A stretch of 64,000 nt of DNA. It comes from Dolomedes plantarius. Taxonomy: Eukaryota; Arthropoda; Arachnida; Araneae; Dolomedidae. The notes below the pieces were generated by a model that ran no database searches, had not been told where the DNA came from, and saw only the letters and a program-made list of their open reading frames with translations. The position numbers and the translations under genes are program-made. The stretch is taken from NCBI GenBank assembly GCA_907164885.2, contig OU015490.1:228209770-228273769 (forward strand), read 5' to 3'. Below are positions 47,012 through 60,089 of the stretch, piece by piece (within the stretch, counting starts at the first letter, position 1; each line of letters starts with the position of its first letter).

Positions 47012-48386
47012 TAGTTATTTATGTCCATAAGAAATGTCACTAGTAAGCATTGTAGTTTGATATATTTTAATCAGAATTCTCTAAGCCCAAAAATTCATCT
47101 TTACTGCTTAATGAAGAATCACTTAGATCCTCTTCTTGAGAACCTGAGTCTTCGTATAACATATGATCAAAAAGGGATACACGATTTCATCAGCATTCAC
47201 CCAATCGAATAACGTTACGGACCAGCAGCTTGTTCTTGGAATGTGATCACACATGTGCACATTGGATGAATCGTAACTTTAGATGTCGGTGTAATTGATC
47301 TCTGTTTTACTGGAATGATCCCTCTTACAGTAATGAAGCAAAAAATATAGCTATTTATGTCAATAAGAAATGTAACTAGTAAGCATTGTAATTTGATATA
47401 TTTTAATCATTCTCTAAGCCCAAAAATTCATCTTTACTGCTTAATGAAGAATCACTTAGAGCCTCTTCTTGAGAATCTGAGTCTTCGTATAACATATGAT
47501 CAAAAAGGGATACACGATTTCATCTGCATTCTCCTTATCGGATAACGTTGCGGACCAGCAGCTTGTTCTTGGAATGTGATCACACATGTGCACATTGGAT
47601 GAATCGTAACTTTAGATGTCGGTGGATTTGAACTCTGTTTTACTGGAATGATCCCTCTTACAGTAATGAAGCAAAAAATATAGCTATTTATGTCAATAAG
47701 AAATGTAACTAGTAAGCATTGTAGTTTGATATATTTTAATCAGAATTCTCTAAGCCCAAAAATTCATCTTTACTGCTTAATGAAGAATCACTTAGAGCCT
47801 CTTCTTGAGAACCTGAGTCTTCGTATAACATATGATCAAAAAGGGATACACGATTTCATCTGCATTCTCCTTATCGGATAACGTTGCGGACCAGCAGCTT
47901 GTTCTTGGAATGTGATCACACATGTGCACATTGGATGAATCGTAACTTTAGATGTCGGTGGATTTGAACTCTGTTTTACTGGAATGATCCCTCTTACAGT
48001 AATGAAGCAAAAAATATAGCTATTTATGTCAATAAGAAATGTAACTAGTAAGCATTGTAGTTTGATATATTTTAATCAGAATTCTCCAAGCCCAAAAATT
48101 CATCTTTACTGCTTAATGAAGAATCACTTAGAGCCTCTTCTTGAGAACCTGAGTCTTCGTATAACATATGATCAAAAAGGGATACACGATTTCATCTGCA
48201 TTCTCCTTATCGGATAACGTTGCGGACCAGCAGCTTGTTATTGGAATGTGATCACGCATGTGATCGCTCAAACGAGCTGTTTAACCAGGGGTTAGGGCAC
48301 ATTGGATGAATCGTAACTTTCGATGTCAGTTGATTTGAACTATACTTTATGGAATGGTACCTCTTTCAGTAATGAAGCAAAAAATA
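47012..48386 (-). repeat. Four-unit ~335-bp tandem array, derived from a transposase 3' end
   Basis: Units start at 47021, 47357, 47690 and 48026 (spacings 336, 333, 336) and are about 95% alike by eye. The predicted plus-strand 63-codon frames are a by-product of repetition. On the minus strand each unit ends in an acidic peptide (DHMLYEDSGSQEEALSDSS then KDEFLGLENSD and a stop) like the C-terminal tail of pogo-type transposases. Unit 4 carries a 35-bp insertion and diverges at its far end. Confidence 0.85.
48263..48297. repeat. 35-bp insertion in array unit 4, copied at 51302
   Basis: Absent from units 1-3, where CATGTG joins CACATTGG directly. The inserted bases plus CACA match 51302-51339 exactly (38 bp, including CGAGCTGTTTAACCAGGGGT). 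Confidence 0.85.
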
Positions 48387-48479
48387 TATCATAGAAATTT
48401 TTTTACAGATTAGAAAATATTTATGGGAACAATTTATTTGAAACCACTTTTTGGAAAAAATAAATAGAATACTTATACA

Positions 48480-48597
<118 letters not shown>

Positions 48598-48599
48598 CT

Positions 48600-50049
48600 A
48601 GAAGGCGTTTTTTTCTTTCGATCCCTGTTTCTCCCTTCATGCTTAACCAAAATCGATAAATGAGGTACCATTTTAAAGATTGAGATCTCTACTTCTGACG
48701 AATTACCTATTGTATTGTTTGTTGAAAAGTCGAAATATAAACATTATAAAAAAAATTTTCTTCCGCTAGATGGCATGCGCTTATTTTCGCATTCTCGCTC
48801 GAACGCTGAACTTTTAAATTTTAAAATCGTCTGCTTTTATTATCATTCTATGAATTAATAAGTTTATTTCTTGGCAACATCCGCGTAGGTGTAGATTATT
48901 CTTTTTGCATGGAAAAACAATTTTTTTGCACTAAAACCTATTTTCTTTCTCTCTGAAGAACATTTTAGTGATATTTTTCTTTGGTATGCTTAACAGAGAT
49001 AAATTTTATTTATTCAATTGTATGTACACAATGGAATTGCATATGACAAAATTCTACCAAGCTATTAAGGGAAAGCTTCTAATATGTCTCATAATTAAAT
49101 CATAATCAAAATAAATGTCTTACCATGTATATGTGCAAGTCGAAGAAAAAATGAGATAAGGGCAACGGTTGTTGCCTGGCTGATCGGCAAATTTCTTATG
49201 TGAACTCTATGGGAAAAGTGTGAGCGAGACATGTAAAGATTTGTTATATTTCTATATGGAAAGCACGCGCTCGCTTATTTATTTACTATTTTTTTATCTC
49301 TGGAACACTAACCTGAAAATTTAAAAAAAACATACCATCATCATCATCATCATATATTATTTCTAGAAGGGGATTTTTGGTGACGTCCCTTTTTTTCCAT
49401 GCTTTTATTAACTCGCTTTCTTGTTTGTTTGTGTGTTTGTGTGTTTGTCCAGTACAAGAATTGCAATTCCGATTTTTAACTAACTTCCCAACTAGCTAGA
49501 CATTTGAAACTTTTAGAATAGCTCAGAACACGATGACAATGCATCCTTTTGATACTTTTAGCCATCTTTAAGCAGATTTGAATTCTTTTGCAGTTAATTT
49601 TGTTTTATAGACTGGTGCAGCCATCTATCGGCCGGGACGGGAACGAAAAGTTAAACGCAAGTTAACTTCCAATTTCTTTCAAGCTGGTGGGATAATTCAT
49701 CAAAAAATTTTAAAAAAAGGATTTATTAATACACAGAATTGTCAAGTTTATATGATTCAACAGAAAATTTAAAAACATGGTATATAAAAAGTTCTTTATA
49801 TCTTATAATTATTCACCCTTCATACTTAACCAAAATCGATAAATGAGATATCATTTAAAAGATTAAGTTCTCAGCTACTGACAAATTGTTAATTTAGAAT
49901 GATACTTTGTATCGTTTGTTTAAAAATCAAAGTTAAAAATTGACTTTTTGCCCTAGAGTTCTTTCCCTGCATGCGTCGATACGGCGCAGTCAAATAGTGT
50001 GACCAAAGAGTTTTTGTACTGTAAATATAAAATTTCCCCCAAGTTTGTG
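48600..50049. other. Non-coding stretch
   Basis: AT-rich. A CAT trinucleotide run (ATCATCATCATCATC) lies near 49336. The phrase ATTTCTAGAAGG recurs at 48594 and 49361, and ACTTAACCAAAATCGATAAATGAG occurs in near-identical form at 48641 and 49828, so 48594-48740 and 49361-49920 share an old dispersed repeat. No gene. Confidence 0.45.
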
Positions 50050-50061
50050 TCATACTTAACT

Positions 50062-50357
50062 AACTCATGCCACGACAGTCCGAATGGCTTTTCAGCACTG
50101 TGGACTAAGACCCCCGGTGCCCATCTCCGCTTTCACGACCGTGGGCTTGGGGTGCCATACAGCATATGTCGCCGTCAGATGGTCAACCTGGCGCTGAAGC
50201 CCCAGAGTTAGTTCCCAAGCATACTTGGTCCTCATTTTATCGACCAACGCAAGGGATGAAAGGCATGGGTCAACTTTGTCCAGTTGCAGGATTGAACCCT
50301 GGACCTGTGGTATGGCAGCTTGACGCTTTTGGTACGACACTACGCCACCGGGCTGTA
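50062..50357 (-). mobile_element. tRNA-derived SINE, family D, with 12-bp TSD
   Basis: The direct repeat TCATACTTAACT lies at 50050-50061 and 50358-50369. The minus-strand head has GGTGGCGTAGTGTCG (A-box-like) and GGGTTCAATCCTGCA (B-box-like). About 296 bp and GC-rich against its flanks. Confidence 0.85.
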
Positions 50358-50369
50358 TCATACTTAACT

Positions 50370-53088
50370 GCTAATATTGTCTACAAATGTGTTTTGACAT
50401 GTATATATCTCATGTTCTCCTGTTTTGTGATATGCTTCACCTCAAATAGTGTGTCCAATGGTGTTTTGTAATCGGTTTTGTGGTGTCCTTACGCACCATT
50501 CTTATTTGACACATAAACAATGGCTACAAATGACCCGGTTCTTCTTTCATCGTGCCACAAACCACCAACCCCGCTATAAAATTTATCGTATGTTATTCAC
50601 CTGCGAAATATACGCATGGGCCACCTAGTATTAATATAAACCAGAAGTTTTACACACACTGAAATTTCAACTCATAATTTTGATTACAGGCGCATAAGAC
50701 ACACTCCATATTTTTGGCGCATTTCGAAGAGGAAAAAAGTGAGTCCCATACGCCAGCAAAAATGGTAAATATTTAAATATATATATTCAGAATAAAATTT
50801 CAGTTGTAATTTAAAAAGCAATGAGAAATAACTAGAAAACAATAACTAACCTTTCAATTAAATCGTTGAATTAAAATATCACTGCAAAGAATCTGCTCTA
50901 AAAAGTCAGCGTTTCTTCCAACACTGATTTCAATATTTCGTCTGCACGATACACAATGCTTTGTTTAGTCGATCTTGCATAATGGACAACGTTAATTCTT
51001 TTGTACCTAACTTATAAGTTTGCATTAGTAATAAAGTGAAATCAGTAATATTTTTCAATTAAATTATAATTAGCGGAACTATCAGTTGCCTTATATATAA
51101 AAATTTTGCAAAATGTGTTACTGTAATCGGGTTTTAATAATGAAAATGTCCCCCCTTTGCTCATCCAGCTTTGTTAGAAAAAATAAATGAAATTTTAAAA
51201 TTAAGAATCACTTTAAAAAAATTTCTAAATTTTTTTCATGTTTACACTTTAAACAGAGTCAGTGCATAAAACAGAGAATTTTTAAATAGATTTCTTCTAC
51301 CTCGCTCAAACGAGCTGTTTAACCAGGGGTTAGGGCACACAGCCTTTTCTCTGAAAAGTGGTGATCTTAAAACCCAGGGGTAATACTTCTAGTAAGCCTC
51401 AACTTTCACGTAATCGGATTTGAGAACAAAATCAACAGAATCTAGTTTTAATTTATTTGAGCAAAAGGTGGGATTAGGGACCCCTCTTTTGTTTTTGGCT
51501 TACTGTGGTCATATAAAAGACTGATTTTCATATTTTTGAGTTCTAACCAAAATTTATCTAAACATCCTTAAGTGGATTTGTCGTTAAATCAAATCTTAAT
51601 ATGTATACAATCACATAAGTGAAGAAAGTCAAAACTAGCAAGTGACCCAAAGTGGAGGTTAATATGGAACTCAAACATTTTGTCCCGCATTATGAGTTAC
51701 ATGGAATTTAATTTCGAACTAGTTTAAAAGGAACTTTACCTCATGTAGAATAAGCAAAGGAATCAGTTTTTACCAAACATGGTAGTAGTTATTTAAAATA
51801 TTCACTTTTACTTACGCTGAAAAAAGTTTGAAAATTCGAAAAACAAACAATTGGTAACAAGACGTCATTCGGGAGTGGACTGAAGTCAATGACCTTGACT
51901 AGTCATTGCAGCCATCTAAGAGCTCTAGTTCACAGCTGTTTCGCTGCGCATAGGGCAGATATTAGGGGTCCATAATCCCATCTCCTCTACAATATTCTTT
52001 GTTGTTACAATACACAACACCTTTATTACATTTATTTCTCAATAAACAGCTTTTAATAGCGCCACAGAGAGAATGCACTCTGTAGTAAAAAAGAGTTTAA
52101 AAGTTTTTTTTAAAGGGGAGAATTTTTCACCCTAAGAAATTTTAATAAACGGGAGCCATCAATTTTACAGTGTATACGTTGCGATTTCTAATTTAAAATA
52201 ACTTATGTATTGACATCCAAACTGACAGTATTTTACAGATAGATTCCGTTATCATGAATCCGTTTTCGTGTGTTATGTTTTTTCTGCTTTCAGCAGCATG
52301 TCATAAATACGGTATACATCCTATTGCAAAATTATTCTCTTAGTATACTTTTTCTCATCGAGAATAGTGTCAGATATACTTGACTCGGGAATTTTTACTC
52401 TGAATTAGCAACAGCTTGCAAGACAAAATATCGTAATGAAGAGCAACTTTGCTTGAAATGTTAAGTAATCGCAAATGAAAAGATGAAAATGATTAAAATT
52501 TTCTTGGGTAAAAAGTATTTTTCTCTCAAAAAATATTGGGGGAAAGTTTTAATATTTACTTGTCAAAGCTTGCAAATTTAATTCTGTATTAATCTTTCAA
52601 ATATTTTGTTTTCGAATTTCTACTAACTAGGAGTCTTACTAAAGGAACTTCTTTCAGTGCAATATAACTTTATTTTAAATTAATGAAAGGATTTTATATA
52701 AATTATGTAGTGAAAACTAAAATATTTTACCTATCTAGATTTCAGACTTCATTGTGGCACCAAAAGTTTCACAAAGGAGTAGAGAGATCGATATTTACTT
52801 CCGCATTATTCTTGTAGTTTTATTGTTAGATACTCATTCCACCAATTATTTTAACTCTGATTAGCCTGTAAGATCAATATGGAATTCACGAGATAAAGCA
52901 GAAACTCGATTGGCATTTTCTAGTCCCAGCCATAAACAAGTGATAATAAACCATCAACTATGTTTTTATGCTCGAGTAAGGATAAAAATCCGTAAGTTCT
53001 AGCAACAGAATAAAAATGTTTTATTTACAAATGAAAGTTCAAAATACATTGCAGTAGAAAGTTAAAAAGTACATTTGCCAGGTAAAAT
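50370..53088. other. Flank between SINE D and gene C
   Basis: Contains an imperfect hairpin at 50690-50755 (GGCGCATAAGACACACTC against GTGAGTCCCATACGCC), reminiscent of pogo-type ends, and at 51302-51339 the sequence copied into the tandem array. The rest is unremarkable AT-rich DNA. Confidence 0.4.
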
Positions 53089-53091
53089 ATT

Positions 53092-53097
53092 TTTATT
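53092..53097 (-). promoter_or_regulatory. Poly(A) signal AATAAA of gene C
   Basis: Minus-strand AATAAA about 65 nt after the stop of the gene at 53163-53744. Confidence 0.55.
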
Positions 53098-53162
53098 TCA
53101 ACATTTCACGTTTTGTCAATTGTAATAAAAATTTACAGAGATACTCTCCTTGACGTCAGTTC

Positions 53163-53744
53163 TTATAAAAAATCAATAATTTGAATAGAAAGGGTGAACA
53201 ACATGTGCGAAATAAAAAGAAATATCAAGGAATACGTTTCAGTTCCCAAAGCTAGGAAGATGGTGGACAATGGAAAACACAAGAGAATATCTACATCCTT
53301 TCTTTCCTGCCAGCAAAATATGTAGTTGATTGCAGTTATTAGAATAAAAGAAACAGTTGCCAACCTCTCTGGAATTCCAAAGTAATATTTAGCTACTGAA
53401 ATCATGATACACAGAATTATTGGTACAGGGAAGGGCAATTTATTCGCCAGGTAAAGCGTGAACCATAAGTATAAAAGGTAACTTACGATGATGCAAGAAA
53501 TATAAATGAATCCGTGAAACATATTTGCGATGAAAAAACAATAAGCTCCAAGGAAAAGGCATTTTCGACAGTTTCTTTCATCTCTCTTCTTAATAAAGTA
53601 ACGCCCTGCAGAAACCAGATTCGTTACATAGACATCAATGTAATTTACATTCTTGATTTGTGCCACGATGTACGCCATGAAGATGGAAGTTAAGCCGAGG
53701 TATGTCGAATTACTGTTAAAGAACTTTCTAAGAAAACTCTTCAT
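53163..53744 (-). CDS. Orphan multi-pass membrane protein, paralogue C
   Basis: A 193-codon intact frame with ATG at 53744-53742 and TAA stop. A basic start (MKSFLRKFF) precedes hydrophobic segments at about 15-30, 35-45, 62-80, 81-100, 105-118, 128-144, 152-167 and 170-190. NVNYIDVYVTNLV (32-44) and the QERKDVDILLC hinge (146-156) match paralogue B. The loop after the second segment is strongly charged (KKRDERNCRK). The poly(A) signal and 5' acceptor placement match paralogue A. No known domain is recognised. Confidence 0.75.
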   Translation of the reverse strand: MKSFLRKFFNSNSTYLGLTSIFMAYIVAQIKNVNYIDVYVTNLVSAGRYFIKKRDERNCRKCLFLGAYCFFIANMFHGFIYISCIIVSYLLYLWFTLYLANKLPFPVPIILCIMISVAKYYFGIPERLATVSFILITAINYIFCWQERKDVDILLCFPLSTIFLALGTETYSLIFLFISHMLFTLSIQIIDFL

Positions 53745-53754
53745 TTCTTCACTT

Positions 53755-53780
53755 CTGCAAAAAAAAAAAATTAGTTTAGA
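53755..53780 (-). other. Predicted 3' splice site upstream of gene C
   Basis: The minus strand has a run of 13 T then GCAG/AAGTGAAGAAATG. The exon begins at 53754, 10 nt before the ATG. Confidence 0.65.
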
Positions 53781-53973
53781 ACTTTTAGAGTATCTAAAAT
53801 TAGTCAGAATTTCAACACATTCATTGTAAAATCACCATGAGTAACATGTAACATTTCATAGTTACACATACATAATGTTGTCCATGAATGAATGAAACGA
53901 ACAGTTTCATCTAGACTGCAAAGTTGCTGACATATTTTCACCTTCCATTCATGCTGCAAACAAAATAATTTAA

Positions 53974-54518
53974 CACTATAAAGACGGCTGCCGTCATTTT
54001 GATGGTTTCGGACATACTATTGAGCCCTATGTCTGTTTTTATGTCCTCAGGCTTCTGAAATTTTATGACTTTTTCTAATTTTAAGCGAAATATTTATACA
54101 CATTTACAAAATTGTATTCGATAGTAAAGAGGGGGAGAAAATTTGTAAACCTATTAAGACTGAAAGCTGTCAGTTTGACGGAAATATAGAAAGCAGGCAG
54201 AAATCTTTAAAATAATACCGAAAAAAATGTTGCTTTTCGTCTCTTCCCCCTTTTGCAAATGACAAATATTGGCTCTTCGAAAATATTGGTGTTGAAAAAT
54301 AAGGACTGCACAAACCATACCAGTTTGTCAGCTCGGCATAGCTGCATAAAAATATCTAAATATATACTAATTTATTATGTATTGACATGAAATAGTTCAA
54401 AATTTAAGGTATTTAACCATTTAAAAACATTAAATATTTTGTATTCTTGATTTTATTTCCAACCGTTAAAATGACGGCGTTCAGTCTTTAGTAAGAAAAA
54501 ATTCCCTTCTTTCTAGTG
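53974..54518. mobile_element. piggyBac-type MITE with TTAA duplication
   Basis: TTAA (53970-53973) then CACTATAAAGACGG. The right end, reverse-complemented, is CACTAGAAAGAAGGG next to TTAA (54519-54522). Both arms carry a CCGTCATTTTGA-like motif (at 53990 and, inverted, near 54465). 545 bp without a reading frame. It sits about 220 bp upstream of gene C. Confidence 0.75.
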
Positions 54519-54522
54519 TTAA

Positions 54523-54967
54523 AGAGATTTCTTTTAGTTTTACATACAATTGGCAAACATATCTCATTTATGTTCCCACGGGCTAAGCTGTCGTTATCAA
54601 AGATTTCAGAAAACAACATGGGGTTGGAATTCCCCCGATGCTAAAATTCTGTAAAAGTAGTTTACAATGTTTTTAGTGTTGAAACTAAAGCCACATCTTT
54701 CAGAATAAATTGCAGTTCAAATCAAATTCTTACAAATTCAAATACATGGAAAGATTCCCACAGCTGAATGAAACAATAAAAAAAAACATGTGGAATTAAT
54801 ATTCATTATTCATTTCTTACCAACAGTGCAAGTCGTATGGACCACATAACTGCTATAAAAACCATATCTAAGTCACTTTTACATCTTACTTTCATGTTCC
54901 CAATTCCATTTTCCCGTTATGCATAACGTTGGATCATTACGAATACATTACTCATGTTACGATTCTC
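54523..54967. other. Non-coding stretch, nothing recognised
   Basis: No exon or repeat end was found. It may hold promoter sequence of the minus-strand gene at 53163. Confidence 0.3.
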
Positions 54968-54971
54968 TTAA

Positions 54972-55387
54972 GGCTGTTATGTACTAACCCTATTGGATTC
55001 GCTCATCTCAATGTAAACCTATGGAGAAAATTTGTCCAAGGATTGCTGACTTGCATTTAAAGATTTATTTTTAAAATTGTACACCGTAATAGAGAAAAGT
55101 TTTACACCTTGGGGAATTTTTGGTTTAAAAAAATGCAAATAATATTTTAAAATTTAAATTATTCGGATAAGAAATCTGGAATAGTGTGTTTTAAACGCTC
55201 ATCAGTTTCTTTGGTGGATGAAATTTACAAAATGAATCCTGTTGCAAGGTGCAGAAAAGTTCAGGCTATCTGAAAATACCACTTTTATCCGATCATCAGC
55301 ATTTATATAGCTGTAAATAGTAGATAAATGTTCTCCATAGGTTAACACTGAGGGGAGTGAATCCATTAGGATTAGTACACATCAGCC
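54972..55387. mobile_element. TTAA-flanked MITE, complete copy
   Basis: TTAA (54968-54971) then GGCTGTTATGTACTAACC. The right end, reverse-complemented, reads GGCTGATGTGTACTAATC, with TTAA at 55388-55391. The inverted repeats continue about 65 bp through ATTGGATTC and CTATGGAGAA. The same left end occurs alone at 606. Confidence 0.75.
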
Positions 55388-55391
55388 TTAA

Positions 55392-57644
55392 CTTAAATTC
55401 AGATCTATAGTATACTCTTACATTCATATAGGGTATTTTATTACTTTTTCAGTAACTTTTTTTCTCGATGTGAAAGAAACAAGGCCTTCGTTGCAATATA
55501 TATCAATTGTATTATATTGTAATTTTAAGTGTCTCTTTTGTGTGTTTTAACTTTAACTGCTTGATTATGTGCCTAGAAGAGCATGATACTAACGTCTGTT
55601 GCTTATAATTTATGCTGTTACCAGATAACATACTCTGTCTCCAGATTAAGAAATCCTTTACTTCAACTTCATAACAAAGTTGTGGCAGCGAAATAAGTTT
55701 GAAAGGGTGTTCATCGCAATGTACAGTGCGATATAAATGAAACATTCTCATTGTGTTGCATTACCAAGTTTAGTCTTTGTAAAATATATGCTAGTAAAAT
55801 TGTTTCAGGAAAACATGGAGGGGGGTAAATAGTTTGTGCAAACATTATATAGTGCCGATTCCCTTTTAAAGCATTTCTTCTGTTTATAATATTTCGAAAA
55901 AAATTCTAGGTAATATAATATTAAAATACATCCAGATTAAAAATTACATATTCTTTTATATAGATTAGTTGTGTTTTTTTTTTTTGCAAAATCTTTTTTT
56001 TTTATAATGAGAGAATACCAAAGAATTCAGTTTAATAAATTGGAAATGCGATACTTAATTGCATGTACCTTAAATAATCAAGAGAAATACAGTTGATTTA
56101 TCGAACAAATTTGATACACATGACTGAACAAAATGAAACAAATAAAAGTAACTCACATTTTATTAAACTGGCAAGAACAGATAAAAATAATATGCTAAAC
56201 TCAGTCACTCTTCCGCCATTTACTGCTGTATAGCTTCAAGAAGAGTAGTGTTAACTACAGTACATGGGCCGGGCCCTCCACAGTGTTCTGTATATTATAT
56301 AGCTTCTGATAACGACTTCGTCCCTTTCAGTGCCATGCGAAACATTTTAATACACCTTAAAATGTCCCTATGCATTTGATAACTGATCAAACTAATCGGC
56401 AAATAGAACGAGTCTGGTTTATAAATTTTTGGTAACGTAGATTCGGATATTAAAGAACATAGATATTAAATAATTTCAATAAACATTGCAACTTACAAGA
56501 CTGTTGTAATTTCGTGCCAGGATCCATGAAATCAAAGCTTTTTATGCAACAAGACTGTTATGTAAAACATTCTAATGCTGTTAAAATTTATCACCTCCTA
56601 AGTTTTTAAGAATAATTATTGAATTAATACTGTAATAACTAATGTGATTACAGCTTTGTGTGATGCCTACAATCTTCTTAATTCTAATACCCAAGGAAGC
56701 CCCAAGAGATGACGTCATGTGAAGAATCGCGATAAGATTAGATAGCTAAACAAATATCTAATCTTTCGATATCTAATGTATCGTAATCCGTGTTTTGCTG
56801 TAAACAACATCGTGTTATCACATTTAGCGGGTCCTATTCTTCTGTTCCCGCTACTTCCTTTGTCTTTATTTCTGATACTAGAATTATCAAACTGGACAAA
56901 ATATGTACTATGAATATAAAATTTCACTTGCGATGTCCAGCTCGTTGTTTGTATATTTGTTTATTTGGTGATTACACTTTTGCCATTTATTCTGTAAATT
57001 TGACTGTAATGTGTAATATGAATGATGAATAACAAAAAAAAAATATATTGTATATTTTATGCAGTACCTTTTTTATGCAGTTTCCTGTGGTACCTTTTTT
57101 AAAGTACCAAAGGAAATCTTCAAGGAGTAATTGTATTGTGATTTTTGCACATTTGAATATCTCTGTTGTTAATTATTAAGTGTTGGCCTGTCATTTTGTA
57201 AATATAACTGAAATGATTAGAAGACTACTCACTATCGTTTTTTAATCCAAAATATTTATTGAATTATAACTTGTTTAAAGTTGATATCTATGTATCAGTG
57301 GTGACATTAATAGTGGATAAAAATGTTCCTCAATGTCTGCATTCTCAGTGTGGCCAAAAAACTTGATTATCATTTAAAATTTCTAATGCTGTAACCTACT
57401 GCAAAATATCAGAAAAAGTTAGCTCCAATCGTCAGTTCACGTATTACTCAAGAGATGAATCCGCCTGACTCGTTAGTTACCTCCTTATTTCCTCAAACGA
57501 CGCAAAAGGAAGGTTACACAGCACTTATCAACCGTGGAGTTTTGGGTTCTAATAAACATAATACTTATATTGTTTAGCTGCAAAATAAGATGGAATGGAA
57601 CTAGCCCGCAAATAGTACGTCGCACAAAATGATATGTTGTTTTC
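55392..57644. other. Non-coding stretch with one dispersed repeat fragment
   Basis: At 56243-56276 GAGTAGTGTTAACTACAGTA plus CATGGGCCGG matches 7319-7352. GGTACCTTTTTTA recurs at 57064-57105. No gene is supported; the frame at 56790-57032 opens at TTG and looks like chance. Confidence 0.4.
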
Positions 57645-57654
57645 CGATGGACTA

Positions 57655-57979
57655 AAGAGCGCGGTGGCCCAGTTGGCAAGAGCAGCGGGCCAGTGATCTG
57701 AACGTCCGTGGTTCCATGCTCGTCGCTGCCAATCCACCGCCGTGTTCACAAGAGGTGACCGGGGCACGTAAAATAGGCAGCAATGTCCTCAAAGTTCTCA
57801 CATTTACCTCTGGAGGTTCGGGGTCAAGTGTTCCGGTCTCGTCACTTGACTCGGTTCAAAATCACAGGACCAGTCACTTAGCCAAGTCAAACTCCGACCC
57901 TTGTGGTGCTAATTCAAAAACAGGAGCCGCCGCTTTCAGCCCATCTCCAACCAGGGGGCATTAATAACAACAGCAAAAA
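57655..57979 (+). mobile_element. tRNA-derived SINE, family B
   Basis: Head GCGGTGGCCCAGTTGGCAAG and GGTTCCATGC, body CACTTGACTCGG, tail AATAACAACAGCAAAAA. Flanks CGATGGACTA (57645-57654) and CGATAGACTA (57980-57989) are a probable duplication with one mismatch. Confidence 0.82.
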
Positions 57980-57989
57980 CGATAGACTA

Positions 57990-58882
57990 CAACAAGACAA
58001 TTCACCAGATTAGCCAGGTGTCAAAAAGGGGAAATGTGACGACTGAAAAATGTAATTTTCGTTTTGTAAAACCAAATTATATGCTGCATTTCAATTGAAG
58101 TTTTAGTTAAATAAAATATTTGGATAGTAGATTGTAGTTTTTGCAAAATATTTTTCCTAGAAGTAAATAGAACATCCATTTGGTGGCAAGAAAGATGTAT
58201 CTCCAACAATAACACAGGTGCCACGTCATCTAGAAGGCATACTTTTGAGTAAAAATACTGCCCTAATATGTAAGAACAATTAAGGAAATTTATCAAAAAA
58301 GAATATTTTCACACATGTTATAGTTTTTAATTTTTAAATATTTTTTACTGTTTTCCGAAACTTGAAGAATTGAAGTTAGCTCCTTTTTGCAGCAAACCCT
58401 TCCATTATGTATTAATAATAAGAATTCAAACAAATTGTGACTTCTAATGCTTAGAGTTAAATTGTTTGATGGGTACAGATAAATATCTCAAAAGAGGAGT
58501 ATTAAGAATAGACGCAGACCAAAAAGTTGTAGCCATAGAAAATATTTTAAAATTCATATCAATCAATAGAAGAAACCATTTAGTTAAATGAAAAATACCA
58601 ATAGTGATCTTTTATACCAAAATTGGCAACACTTTCACCATGATATTCAGATAAACGGAAAAAGTTTGCAGTTGTTCCTACATAAATGGTGTGCCGAATT
58701 TAATTATTGTATTATATGCGGAATTAGTGATTGAAAGAGCTGAGAAATGACTTGAAAAGGGGAAGAGAGATATAAATTTTCTGATGTATGAAATCATCAT
58801 AAAAATAAGCTTATCCCAAATAGTAACGGGAAAAACTAAACCTGCAAATCTCTACTGTTGAAATTTTCGATATAACTGAATA

Positions 58883-58885
<3 letters not shown>
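57990..58885. other. Non-coding stretch, nothing recognised
   Basis: AT-rich DNA without element ends or exons. Confidence 0.35.
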
Positions 58886-58888
<3 letters not shown>

Positions 58889-58960
<72 letters not shown>

Positions 58961-59030
58961 GTGCGCGTATGTGTGTGTGTGTGTGCGTGTGCGTGCGTGT
59001 GTGCGTGCGTGTGTGTGTGTGTGTGTGTAT
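58889..59030. repeat. Compound (TA)n(TG)n microsatellite
   Basis: About 45 bp of TA followed by about 95 bp of TG with CG transitions. A G-run of 10 follows at 59075. Confidence 0.95.
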
Positions 59031-59145
59031 TCTGCGAAACATAAGCGTAGCAGGCTTCTAATTTTTTTTTTTTTGGGGGGGGGGGGAGGGCACGAATCGA
59101 ATTTAGTTAGGACCCGCCTTTTCGCTATCCTTAAAATATAAAATA

Positions 59146-60087
59146 CAGTGATTTCCGCTTATAAGAATCACGTTTCTTATCACTGTTTTTGATTCTTATA
59201 AGCGATTGATTCTTATAGCTAAATTTAGGTTTTTGGACAGGCACACACACACACACCTATATATACATATATTAGATAATTTACCATAAAATACTCTTTA
59301 ATTTACGTTAATTATCTTTTATTAAAATTATTTTTTATAATTTTAAAAATACCACTTAATTTCCAGACCTATAAGTAGATACACATGATTATAGTAAGAG
59401 AAGAAAAAAATCCAATATTTGTTACAAAATGCCTGCTTAACAGTTTTAACATTTCAACTACAGGAAGGGAGCAAGAAAAAGTTTTCTATGGTAGTTTGAC
59501 GTAATGAAGTTTTCATGAGGCTGTTTATACCTCTTTCAATGCCAATAGTCTCAGACGAAGATTTACCTTCTAGCTTACGTTTCACGGTTTGATAACGTGC
59601 TGAATCTACTAATGTCACGTTTGCCTAAAGGATAGTGGACACATCGCCGAAGATTTATATGTTTCAGGGTCCAGGAAGCCGCAACCAGGATGTGGGAGGT
59701 AGAAAAAAGAGATCGGACCCGGCCGGGCAAAGATGCCCCCGGGTCAAGCTAATTGGACAGTGTTGTGCTAAACCGTTTAAAGGGAAACTATTATGTTATG
59801 TCTAACAAAGAAAGGGATGCATTTTAGGACTGTATTCCATACCATCTTATAAGTATTTCTTTAACAAAAAAAATAAAGAACTTCGTGCCTTTTGAGGGTT
59901 TAAGTGGCTTTTTTGGAAAAATGAAAAGAAAGCGAAGAGTGTAAGCTGATTCTTAAAACCTGTGGATTGATTCTTTGAAGCGAAAATTTTAACATGGAAA
60001 TAATACATTCCTTTTTGTTTTTGCGTTATTGATTCTTATAAACGGTTGATTCTTATAACCACTGATCACTATAAGCGGTGGTTACTG
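59146..60087 (-). mobile_element. Tigger/pogo relic (copy B)
   Basis: Same ends as copy A with TA flanks at 59144-59145 and 60088-60089. It keeps more of the interior (942 bp), including on the minus strand a LRQTTIENFF peptide near 59512-59480 that resembles a PCNA-binding tail, and a segment around 59570-59720 also present in copy C but deleted from copy A. Confidence 0.87.
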
Positions 60088-60089
60088 TA

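Noticed and set aside
47021..48217. Four near-identical 63-codon plus-strand frames as a tandem gene family
   Set aside because: They arise because a 335-bp DNA unit is repeated; the minus strand has the more protein-like acidic reading, and there are no gene signals.
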